A stretch of DNA of 64,000 bases from Apiospora phragmitis (taxonomy: Eukaryota; Ascomycota; Sordariomycetes; Amphisphaeriales; Apiosporaceae): contig JAQQWL010000016.1 in NCBI GenBank assembly GCA_038363925.1, forward strand, positions 1,736,001 to 1,800,000, in the 5' to 3' direction. This document shows, piece after piece, positions 32,400 through 42,862 of the stretch. Made by a program: the position numbers and the translations under genes. Positions within the stretch are counted from its first letter, which is position 1; every line of letters starts with the position of its first letter. The notes under the pieces are model-generated. The model saw nothing but the letters and a program-made list of their open reading frames with translations. It did not search any database and was not told where the DNA came from.

Positions 32400-33216
32400 T
32401 AACGCCAATAACGATAACTTTGTAACGCGTTGGCTCGTCAACCACCAGTGGAAGACTTGGATTCAGTACGAGAAGGAGTGCGAGATCGAGACGACGCTCG
32501 AATACTGCGTGAAGTTCATGTACCAGTGCTCCCGCTGGGCCCGCAGCAACTGGACGAGCTTGGTCAAGGAGCGCTACGTGATTACGCGAGTACCGTCTTT
32601 TTTCCTGCTCTTCTCCCCATCAGGATTTAGCTATTTTCCTTCCTTACGAGATGGGAACTAATCATTCTTTTTCCTTCGCATCACAGTCAGCAGCCGTGGT
32701 GTACCTACGCTCTTCACCTGGCAACCTTCAGTTCGCTGGCCTTTATTGGAGACCCCCTGATTTTGCCGTCCCTGTGGTGGGGGCACGGCCAACTGGGGAC
32801 CCGAGACCCGCCAGTACGCCCTGATCGCCCAAGTGGTCTGGATGTTCCTCTTCACCAAGGTGGTCAAGCTTGTTGGTCTCTGGCGTCGCCATCCCCAGGA
32901 CCTCATTATTTTACCCCGTCTCCGTCCTCTTTGGCTATTTCCACGGCTTTATCAAGATCTACGCTCTGATTACTCATATAGTAAGCTTCACTACGGTCCA
33001 CTGGCAATTACCGCAGCTAGATGTACTAACACGATCAATCAGACGTCTTGGGGCAGTCGACTTGACAGTGATGCCCAGGATAGCCTGCGCATGGCGCCTT
33101 CCCCCAACCCTCACGAGTCGACGGTGACGCCGGAGAAGCGGTTCGACGACCTCGATAATGTGCTGGCGAACCGCAACCCGCATGGCTGGTCAGCGTCGGT
33201 GTTGGCCGTTCCATGA
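32400..33216 (+). pseudogene. C-terminal part of a family-2 polysaccharide synthase (Cps1/NRT-type) pseudogene
   Basis: The translation gives NDNFVTRWLVNHQWKTWIQY and FMYQCSRWARSNWTSLVKER, which contain the QxxRW-type motif of processive GT2 glycosyltransferases. An intron-like gap (GTACCG at about 32590 to ATCACAG at about 32687) is followed by QPWCTYALHLATFSSLAFIG. After an indel and apparent deletion come QVVWMFLFTKVVKLVGLWRR and FGYFHGFIKIYALITHI. A second intron (GTAAGC...ATCAG) leads to TSWGSRLDSDAQ. The nucleotide-binding and acceptor Asp motifs upstream are absent. Preserved introns argue for DNA-level duplication rather than a retrocopy. Confidence 0.8.
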
Positions 33217-33986
33217 ACGAAAAAGCGTCCCAGGGCTTGTGAATGATTACTGAGTGCTGTTCAGAATCGACCTGGCTGGGTTCCTTCAATTGGAGAAGGC
33301 TTCGATTTGATTAATACAAAACCAGAGTCCATACTCCTTTGACAACGTGTAAGAGTTGCGTGGGAAGTTGCGTCTCCTCCCGTGATGTTGCGTCATCGAG
33401 ACTGACTTGTCTTACACCTCGTGGACTAATGTCACTGGTCAAAAGTGCTAACGCTGTTTGGCATACAACTTACCATGAATGGTGGTCTAGGCCGATGTAT
33501 AATTACAGAAACGTCGGTGGCACCGCGGCTAGCAAGGTTGACGGAGGGAGGGTACAGAGAAGGGGTTCCCTTAACTTCAATCCACCCCAACAAGCTAGGA
33601 GGCCGTGCTCGAAACAAACGAGCTTTGAGTGGTTTGCAATATTGTTTCCGGATTCGCCGATACAAAGAGGTTGATAAGGCAGCCTCAATATCCTGTACCA
33701 CCGGTTTCAGAGGGTGAGCTTTTTCGTACAGATTCTTGCCGGCGTTTGTATAATAGGCTTCGTGGACAGAGCTGGTGGTTGAAAAGTGGGAATGATCAGT
33801 CCCGTTTGTCGTTGTCAGGGATATAGAAACAGACTGTATTGGTTGATTTGCGTTGTTTGTGTCGTGAGCAACCAGGTACGTTCTGTGCCACCGGTCGTCA
33901 GGAACCGGTTTTAGTTTGTAAGGCAAGCAAACGAAGGAAACCAAGGGCGGTCCTGCCCGTTTGCCGTTATTTTTACGAGGCTTGCC
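33217..33986. other. intergenic beyond the dynamin 3' end
   Basis: A minus-strand open stretch at 33432-33944 lacks an ATG near its start and matches nothing known to me. It might contain displaced 3' sequence of the dynamin-like gene, but I see no GTPase effector domain signature. Confidence 0.35.
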
Positions 33987-36277
33987 TCACGGTCCTTTAT
34001 AAGGCGGATCAATGAAAGCCAAAGCAAGTGGCAGTGCAATGAAGAAATCAGGATATATTCTCGACTTTCCAGTTCGAGTTTCGCACCGCAGAGCTTCCAA
34101 CTCCCCATTTTGTACCTTACCTTCTGATAACCACTCAATCACCTGAGTCGTCACGTTGGCGATAAAGATCTTGTACTGCACCTTATAATAAATGGCTCGT
34201 AAGTAGTCTAGGGCTTCCTCGCCGCTGAACTTATCCATGTCGACAGTAGTTGTTACGTTGCTCTTCATGCAGGCGGAGATAACCTTGCTCAGCTCAAGAC
34301 CCGGTTCGAACTTTTCATAGTGGAGGCCACGGCTGCAGTTCATATGGGACACGTGTGCGAGACCGCTGGGAACCAAGGATTCCAATCGTGCTTTCAGCCT
34401 GTTTTGTCGCCGCTCTTCGATAATGTCCGTGTAATAGTGGTTGTAGTTAATAGGAAATTCCTTGCTGTCCTGAATGAGCTTGGCCAACTCATTCTGTGCT
34501 GCCTGCTCACGCTGTTTTAACGTATCCTGAATCATGGATACCCTGTAGTATTTTACCCAGCAATATTAGTATTCAAGGGAGCGTTAATATCTTTTTTGTT
34601 TTGCAGCCAAGTTACTTACCAGATGCGACCCTGCATCTCTTTCGGGGCCTTCTGCTCTAGCAGATTGGCGAGGAAATCATTGCACAGCTGGCTGATTTGC
34701 TCGATGTGGCTGCTGGCCAGACCCTCCAGGCTAGACTGCTCCCAGAACAGCTCGCCTATAAGATGCGGATTGAAATTCCCAATTAGCTCCGTACCCCTCG
34801 AACGGAGGAGCATCTTCTCAGCCCACGCCGTTGACTGTTTCTGGGAGAGTGGCTTTGGCCGAATCGACGATAACGTGGAATTCTCTTGCAGTTCCTGTTC
34901 ATCGGACTGTAGTTCCTTCGGCGTGGACGAGAAGATATACTTGTGGCCCCTTTCTCGGAGCTGTTCGACGAATTTGCTGTTACTATACTGTACAGCGGCT
35001 CGAAGTCGGGCGATAGTGCTCTTGCTCTCCAGTGAGAATGTCTCCTCGGCGCCCAGCTTGAAGTATTCGTGCTCGTAGTTCCCGTTGAGACCCGCTTTGC
35101 AAATCTCCTGGTATTCCATGCTGAGTCGTGCTAAGTACCTACGACACGCCGTAGGGGTCGATCGAATATCGCCTAACAGGTTTAGTTCGTCCCTGTCCGT
35201 GTGAAGAATCCGCTCGAGGTCCTTACTCAGCTTGGGGAGTTCGGTCTTGACGTGCTCAAACAAGAGATGACTTAACCTTGTGCGCAGCGCTTCGATCCCA
35301 ATCATCTCCGGCAGCAAGACGTTGAAAATCGAAGTACGGAAGAACTGCGCCTCCGTTGCGTTGCGCTCCTCCACGGAAAATGCGGTCTCATCAAAACGGC
35401 GATTCCTGACGACGTGCCATCCAAGCTTGAAAAAAACATCTTCATTACGCGCGAGCTCGAGGAACTTGGACTCGGAGCCAGAACCCTTGGGCAGCTGATC
35501 GGGCTTGGTGATAACGCCGAGGGTGCGTTCGCCTTGCGGGTCGAATTTTCGGACACGCTGGAGAATTGGCTGGTTTGCCGCGTCGTTAGTTGCCGATATG
35601 ACAGCTAAGCAAATGGTACGGGGTCGCTTGATGTAGCGGTCTGTGATCTCCGTCACCATAGCCACGTCTGCCTCCGAGACTCCTTTCGTGGCGGATTGAA
35701 TGAGCCCCGGGATGTCGATCAGAGTAAGCTGCGGGCGGTTGGGTCCGTTGATCTCGAGGCTGAGCGTGTCCTTGGAGAAAGCGCTGCCGGGCGCCTGGTC
35801 CGAGTCTTGACTGCTGCTACCATCGCCAATGCCCATGACCTTTTTCGCAGCGTCTATGATGACGGGTAGGTCTTTGCAATCGGTGATAGATTGCGAAAAT
35901 TCTCTGATTCGCTTCTGGTCCTCTTGGCTCCGATCATTGTCTGGGATTACTCTAACAGTGAGGGCCTCGGTAAGTTCTCGACGGAGGCTGATCTCCGTAG
36001 CGAAGCGCGTGCAGAGGTTATCGCTCCTCGGGAAAGGTATCTCAGTCAGGGCCTCCAATACGGAACTTTTGCCGGCCGACTGGTCTCCACATACGACGAT
36101 CTCAGGGAGGGATAGAATACCATCAAGACCGCATTTCCGTAATTGAGTGATTGTGTCGAGGATTCTTCGCTGGTCTTCGGTCTGTAGGTCCTCGAGAGTT
36201 GAACCAAGTGTTCTGGGCCCCTTTTCGTCATCGTGAGGAGATTCCGGCCGAGGCATCTTTATGTCCAAGTTCTCCAT
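33987..36277 (-). CDS. dynamin-like large GTPase, minus-strand member of divergent pair
   Basis: Exon 1 (36277-34620) encodes a complete dynamin GTPase domain: G1 GDQSAGKSS (residues 64-72), [10 protein letters not shown] switch I, G3 DIPGL (188-192) and G4 TKPD (257-260), followed by the middle/stalk region (RTRLSHLLFEHVKTELPKLS). A 77 bp intron (34543-34619, GTAAGT...CTACAG) joins in frame to exon 2 (from VSMIQDTLKQREQAA, then FPINYNHYYTD). The C-terminus (DYLRAIYYKVQYKIFIANVT, then QVIEWLSEG) reaches the usual start of the GTPase effector region and then diverges to a stop at 33987, so the last exon may be lost or mis-modelled. Dynamins of this fungal class remodel membranes by GTP-driven assembly; some are annotated Mx/Vps1-like. 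No pleckstrin domain or membrane segment is seen. Confidence 0.85.
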
Positions 36278-37202
36278 GGTTGCTGATAAGTACGTAAAGC
36301 TACAGAATGTGTAGAGTCAAGAATAAACATAAAGGTTTGATACGTTGGTAGTGTGGCCGAAGAATCTTAACTGGAATGGCGTCGTGGTTAAATACTAGGA
36401 GAACATGGGGTACGTACAGGCCTCCTGAAGACTGGCTGCCTTTTCCTTTGCTTGAGTCGGTAAAGAAGACTTCTTTGAAGATGAGATACAGTACCCAAGG
36501 TTCTCCAGAGAGCCTTTGTGGTCTTTGTCGTAATTAGTATGTGCCAAGAGATCCTCTCATTGGTCTTGGTTCATCTTCCAACACTTACACAGCGGCAAGT
36601 TAGGAGGTAAAATAGGAAACGCTGGAAGGTGACAGAGGGAAGACAACGAAGGAAGATAGCAAGGGGCTTGGAGGAAGCCTATCCCAAGCTAATAAGTTTG
36701 CAGTGGTCCTTTTATTCACTTTGGTGATTTGTGACTGGGCAGTACGAGGCGAAAGATGCCGAGGATCAACTTTAGTGACCATGTTCATTGTATTCTAATA
36801 CATCGTCGCCGTTGGATATATAAAGTCTAAAGGCTTTTAAAAGGCCTTCATTGAAGTGTCCACTTAGTTGAGTTTTATATCAGTTCTGATCTTTATACCA
36901 GCTCTTACCCTTGCTTAATCCCACTGAATCTGGCCCTCTTCTCCATCATGGTTGTCGTCCCATACTTCTTAGACCACTTCCACAGCAGAATATTGTACAC
37001 AGCGACGCTGCATGTAATCATTATAATGCATCACCATTCTAGATAAGGGATTCTGAAGCTTGCCGGTGCCGCCGTTCTTGCCGATTCCGCTTGTCGTTTG
37101 TAGAGCTGAACTCGTGTTTCGGGAAGATTCTGCTACTCGGCTCCCATCCCAACTCCAATGACAAACGGCATAAGCGGGGAAAACTTTGAAACCTCGTGAG
37201 GC
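36278..37202. promoter_or_regulatory. upstream region of the minus-strand dynamin-like gene
   Basis: No supported gene. This is the upstream side of the gene at 33987-36277. No specific promoter element was identified. Confidence 0.3.
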
Positions 37203-37920
37203 ATGGATCCCTGGAATTCAATATTCAGCCGTCGAGCCAAGTTGCGGTTTGTCGAAAACAACGTTCCACCAGGGAATATATTTGCAATCGATTCCATCGC
37301 TTCTATCAGACGAGAATCACAGGTTGGCAGCCTGGAAGGAGTGCAAGGGGAATTAACCTACGTTCCCCGTTCGCCAAATTAAAGCCTCAAGGTTGGAAGG
37401 AAATTGCAGAGGTACTAAGCTCAAGGTCCAACGCGCGTTTGCAGATTTCCAAGTACCCGTATCTAGTAGCCAAGTTCCGTTTTGACGTGGGACTTTTCAC
37501 TGCTATCCCTCAGCAAACCAGTCATTTTCCGTATTTATATCGATTAGAAACTAATCAAACATAGAGCCCCTCTTGCAATCTGTAACAAGCCACGATGAAT
37601 TCTTCGCGGTGGCGTTGTGGTATGATTCAGTACGTGATGTTGCGAATTTTTTCCAAGACAAGAGCGTCGCCAAAGTTGCTTTTCTGGAGACCTGTGATAA
37701 TATGCTTTGTACAACATCCAAATTCTCGGCTGGCTAGCCTATTCGTTGCTCTCCTCAGGTGATCAAGGCATATCTATCGGCCGCGGCGGCTGATCCGCAG
37801 CAAGCGACTGATTGTGGAACTGCATCACTCACCGCTAAATATAGAGATTGGCTCAGCGTTCGTCGCGCTTTTAACCAAGACAACTCCCTACGTGTCACAG
37901 TAAATCTGGCGCAGACCTAG
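37203..37920 (+). CDS. orphan multi-exon gene between the two dynamins
   Basis: Starts MDPWNSIFSRRAKLRFVENN. A 62 bp intron beginning GTTGGC and ending TTAAAG (about 37324-37385) joins SIRRESQ in phase 0 to PQGWKEIAEVLSSRSNARLQ and LFTAIPQQTSHFPYLYRLE. Further coding-like blocks in other frames follow: DEFFAVALWYDSVRDVANFF (about 37601-37660) and, after a CTCCTCAG acceptor, VIKAYLSAAAADPQQATDCG to a stop at 37920. The middle junctions are unresolved, so the gene may be intact with unusual introns or already broken. Its stop is 177 bp before the second dynamin ATG, same strand. No family recognised. Confidence 0.4.
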
Positions 37921-38097
37921 TCTCCGATTTCGTTTGTTAGAAAAAGACCAACGGGGATTTCTAGTCCCGCTGTATTCTCTTCTCCCATAAAGGGAGCTCA
38001 TCTACTGTCTCATGGGGAAACAAAAACTCCCTCGCTATCCTATGCAACCCCCCTTAATCCATTCTCTAAGTGTACCAAGGGAAACATACAGCCCATC

Positions 38098-40579
38098 ATG
38101 GACTCTGCACCGGCAGTTGGTAGTAAACTACTGCAGTCTCAGGACCATCGGGACCTGCTGGATATCATCGATACGCTGCGAGCCCAGGGCATTAGCCGGT
38201 TCGTAGACCTGCCCCAGATCATCGTCTGTGGAGACCAGTCCTCGGGCAAGAGTTCTGTCCTCGAAGCCATCTCTGGCATGTCGTTTCCCACCAAGGTCAG
38301 TCTGGCAGTCAATACCAGGGTTTTATACAGCCGTAGCAACCTCCAACTGACCCCTCTACTGTTTCTAGGACACCCTATGCACTCGATTTGCAACAGAGCT
38401 CATCTTGCGGCGCAATCCCTCTGTGGGCCTCCACATCAGCATTCACCCTGGCCCTGGCCGATCCCCCAAGGAGAAGCAGAGACTCGAGGCGTTCAAGTAT
38501 ACCTATGACGATCTGGAAATTGGCCAGGCCATTGAACAGGCCAAAGAAACGATGCGTCTTGGCGGCAGCGACAATGTTTTCAGCACCGACGTCCTTCGTG
38601 TCGAAGTGTCTGGTCCATCCCAGCCGCATCTCACCATCGTCGATCTGCCTGGTCTCTTCTTGGCTGGCAACAAGGACCAGACAGAAGCGGATGCCAAGCT
38701 TGTCGAATCCCTTGTCCTCTCTTATATGAAAAAGCCGCGCAGCATCATCCTGGCTGTCGTGTCGGCGAAGAGCGACTTTGCCCTCCAACAAGTGACTCGC
38801 CACGCTCGAGTGCTAGACCCACAAGGGACTCGCACGTTGGGTTTGATCACCAAGCCGGACACTTTGGATGAAGGATCTGACAGCGAGCGATTCTACATGG
38901 AGCTTGCCCAGAACGAGGACGTCCAGTTCCGACTAGGATGGCACGTGCTACGCAACAGAACTTATGCGGAGCGTGACGTGTCGACGGCTGAACGAGACAG
39001 AAAGGAGGCAGACTTCTTCTCACGAGGCGTCTGGACTGTCTTGATGCATCGCAGCTCGGCGTCGCATCATTGAAGATAAGTCTCAGCCAGGTTTTACGGG
39101 ACCAAATTCTCCGACAGCTTCCAAACGTTCTTGACGACGTCAGCACAGGAATCCAGAAATGCGGAGAGAAGCTCGCCAGGCTAGGAGCAGCGAGGTCTAC
39201 CGTCCCTGAGCAGCGAAGATACCTCCTTAAGGCGAGCATGGAGTTCTCGAGCTTGATCAGAGCCGCAACCGACGGCGTGTATACGCATGCATTCTTTGCT
39301 AACTCCGGGGGGCCCTCGGCTCACGTAAGGCGCCTCAGAGCAGTCGTGCAAAACACCCTCTCCGACTTTGCCAAACAGATGCGCACCGAAGGTCATGCCC
39401 GTACAATCCAGGAAGGTGAGGCTGATGACCACGACGCTCGCTGTATCTCACGGCCTGACTATATCGACGAAGTGAAAGTACTCATGAAGGAGAGTCGGGG
39501 ACGAGAGCTGCCAGGCACGTACCAGCCTCTCATTGTCGCCGAGCTTTTCAGAAAGCAGTGCAAGCCCTGGAAGGGGCTGGTTACTGATCTCTCCGATCGC
39601 GTCCTCGCCTCTGGCCTCACCACGGTCAGCTCGGCGCTTCGGTACGTCGCAGATGAGAAAACAGCCGAGTCGCTACTACAAGAGGTTGTTGGTCCGTCAA
39701 TGGAGGATATCAGAGCGGGCTTGAGCACGAAAGTCGAAGAGATCCTAGAGCCGCACATATCAGGGCACCCGATTACGTACAACCACTACCTGGCCGAGAA
39801 CGTCCAGAAAGCACAGGCGATGCGATATCGTCGCGAGCTTGAAGATCAGCTGAAGTCGTATTTCGACGAAGGCGAGTTGAGTGATACTACCTTCAAGTAT
39901 AATATCAATCTGAGGTCCCTGCTAGATACCCTCGTGTCTCGTTACAGAGCCTGATATGGATAAGCTCTCTTGCTCTATGGCCGCCGACATGATGGAAGCG
40001 TACTACAAGGTTGGTGGAACAGCCTTTGGTTTTCAATCGCGAACGTAACTAATAATACCAGGTCGCTCTGAAGAAGCTTGTGGATGATATCAGCGTCCTT
40101 GCCATCGAGCAATGCCTGATACAGAAGCTTCCTGCTCTTCTATCTCCGGAGACTGTCTACGATCTTGAGAATGACGTGGTGCAATGCCTTGCAGGAGAAA
40201 GCCCTGAGTCCGCAGTTGAGCGAACCCGTACGACAGAAAAGCTGCGAGTATTGGAGGGTGGCATGGCTGAACTCAAGCGACTAAAGAGACACGAAGCTTC
40301 GATGCCCATCACTCAGGTAAGATTACGCGCAGGTCACCTTGAACAAGTTTGAGGACTGATGCTGAATTTATGTTCAAGTCGTGTGAGCTCAGGGTGAATG
40401 ACGGATTCCATTCCCCAAACGCCTCCGCTGGACCGGACGAGGATGCAAGGTCAGAAGGCGACGCATGGCCGGTAGACATTCCCACTTCGGAGCTTGAAGA
40501 GCCGGTGCACGGAAGCGATTTGGAATTGCCGATTAACGAAGAAGAGCAAGAAAGTCAGGAGAGTGAAGTTTCCGGATAG
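38098..40579 (+). pseudogene. dynamin-like large GTPase, plus-strand paralogue with two frameshifts
   Basis: Exon 1 (38098-38295) carries G1 GDQSSGKSS (residues 45-53). A 73 bp intron (GTCAGT...TTCTAG) leads to [13 protein letters not shown], then VDLPGLF (G3) and LITKPDTLDEGSD (G4). At 39041-39044 the frame breaks in GVWTVL; one missing G explains it, and reading resumes as LGVASLKISLSQVLRD. The stalk continues to about 39945, where a second shift (one extra base) separates LLDTLVSR from EPDMDKLSCSMAADMMEAYY. An intron (GTTGGT...ATACCAG) and [20 protein letters not shown] follow, the effector region. An acidic tail ends at 40579. A coding-like AELSFAEVLAKLRKHGRD block at about 40811-40864 may be a further exon. 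Everything else is well preserved, so the breaks are recent or are sequence errors. Confidence 0.85.
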
Positions 40580-42862
40580 CATTCAGGAGTGGCAAGCGTA
40601 ATAGGTGCTGACTGAGGGAAGCTGTAAGCAGTCTATTGATTTCGCACGCTCGAAGCTTCGTTCGTACATACCAAAAGAAAGTCATCGTACTATCCCTCTC
40701 CACCCACGTGTTTATTGTGTACTGCGCAGTACTTACTCCACGAAGTACGTAATGCAGCTGGAATATATGTCAGCACTAGGCTTGTTTTGGCTAACTTCGA
40801 TTTCTGTAGGCTGAGCTGAGTTTTGCCGAGGTGTTGGCCAAGCTCCGCAAGCATGGACGCGACTGTGGTGCCTTCATCAATCGCAAAATTGTTGAGAGGA
40901 CTTTTTGCCTCATCTTCATGCCGCAGGTGTAAATCTGAACCAAATGTGTCGATGTAAGTGTTGTCAGAGTCGTTAATAAGCCTCGGGTAAATGTGGCCAT
41001 GTACATGGGCTCAATAGAGATATCTCGGATATGGTTTGCCTGCGGCTTGTGCGCTCATAAAGCATATAACTATTTTGATCAATTAGTCGGACTCTTTTAT
41101 TCACTCAGTTGAGGTATATAGCTTTCGTGTAGTAGCTTACGCTCTTCCATCACGCTTTGTGCGGGCTATATACTAGGGAATATTGCCAGTCTCAGTGTGA
41201 ACCGGAGAAGTTACGATAATTAAGACAGCGAAGGTATCCCAAAATCGTAGAAGGTGAATATTAAAGATAGACAGATGAGTGTTGCAAGAGAAAGACGTAG
41301 TGGATTTATTGCGCAGGGGGAGAGGAATTCAGTGTACTTAGGGGTCGAAGGTCCCTTGTTACTGGACGGATTTGGAGGCTGAGATGCCCTGTAGCAGGTA
41401 GCAATGAACACCTCTCAGAAGTGCTACAGGGGTGGTTCCAGGCAGGTGGCCTTATAGGAATACTAATAACAGTACTGCAATAGCAGTACCAGGGTAAAAT
41501 AGGCTTAAGGAAAAAGAACTGATAGGTAGAGAATAATGTCTTCTAGAGGGTGTAAAATAGCGTCAATTAGAGCTTCTGCCAGTACTATAAGAGAGGGCAA
41601 CTGAAGACACAACTAGTGCTACAACCCTCTCAGAGAAACTACCTAAAAGATAGGAAACAGGCCTGTATTTACAGGTCAGTTGGACCGTCTAGGCCCTGCC
41701 ATCGGGGCCCTGTAGGCCTGATAATAAGGGACGTCTCAGGCATTCCCTGAGACGTTGTTCAGGCCCGACTATAAGGATAACGCAGTCCATCCAATACTAG
41801 TTAAGACCCCTAAAAGCCTAATTCAGGCTCACCTTCCGAGATTGAGGCCTGACTTCTGAAATTCAGGCCCTTAAGGTCAACCAGCAGCTCTGTAAGAGTC
41901 TTCAGATGGGCCTGTGAGCAAGTCTCATCAGACACTTCAAAACCCACTGAAACCATCCTTGTTACAGCGTTTCGGCCTGTGCGTTAGGCCTGTGTGTGCT
42001 ACTGTCAGCCAGCTGTTTCAGGCTGTTGTAGCTATACAGGGGCACCCCCCCCCAATAGAGGGTACTAGGCCTGACTTCAGGCCTGTACATACGTATTCAA
42101 CAGAACTTGATAAGCCGGGGTAGTGGAGGCTCCACTTCCCCTTGCAAGAATAGATGTAGGCCGCTACTGATGAGGGGCAGTAGTTTCGCAGGGTTTACAC
42201 AACTGTCCCCATTCTAACAAGTATCTTCTGGGGATGAGATCCTTCAAAGATCTAATTACCCAGAACTAAACAGCAGAGGCCCTTCCCTTTCTACGAAGCA
42301 ACCTGTTAATATGCCGCCATTGCCCAATCCTTCTTTCTCATATGATTAGTGAGGGCATCTAGGAGGGCCTCTTTTTGATCCTTAAGAATCCTGCCGCTGA
42401 TTCTAGTATGCATCTATGCCCAATTTCGACGTACCAGGCGTTATCACAATGCCGCCATACAGGCTTTCGCCTTCCAAGGCAATGCAACTAAGAAGGTGGT
42501 CGGTCACATGTGCTCAATCATGGAATATTGCATGCTGATGGACTGATCAGGCTGCTTGCATAACATATGTCACCCGAACAACCAGTGATCTTTCCTGTTA
42601 GCGTTTTTTTACCGTGAGGATCGGCAGGATGTACTACTTCACGTTACCACCCAAGAGAATCTATCATCTATCTTCTGCTGGAGTCTTGTCTAGGAGCCTT
42701 GCGAAAACCTCCCGACCGGGGAATTTCTACTCTTATCTCTTCGTCCCTTCACTTTCACTTGTCTATTCGTGCTCAACTAAAGCATCATTCTAGAAGCACC
42801 GCCGTTGAGTCTATAAATTTGTGGCATTAACGCTTGTCGTTGCTATAACGAAGTCCAGGCTG
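40580..42862. other. intergenic with an AGGCCTG-rich repeat block
   Basis: No gene supported apart from the possible dynamin tail exon near 40.8 kb. The repeat block at 41390-42110 is listed separately. Confidence 0.4.
41390..42110. repeat. AGGCCTG / CAGGCC-rich low-complexity block
   Basis: The short motif AGGCCTG or a close variant (CAGGCC, AGGCCC, GGCCTG) occurs more than ten times between 41650 and 42100 at irregular spacing. It includes a local hairpin GACGTCTCAGG ... CCTGAGACGT (41730-41754). Adjacent sequence repeats GTGCTACA and CCTCTCAGA (about 41413-41422 and 41620-41635). This could be a decayed transposon end; no transposase or polyprotein frame was seen. Confidence 0.45.

Noticed and set aside
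33432..33944. 170-codon minus-strand frame downstream of the dynamin-like gene
   Set aside because: No ATG near the start, no family resemblance and no splice junction linking it to the dynamin gene.
34596..35078. 160-codon plus-strand frame
   Set aside because: Antisense shadow of the dynamin stalk region.
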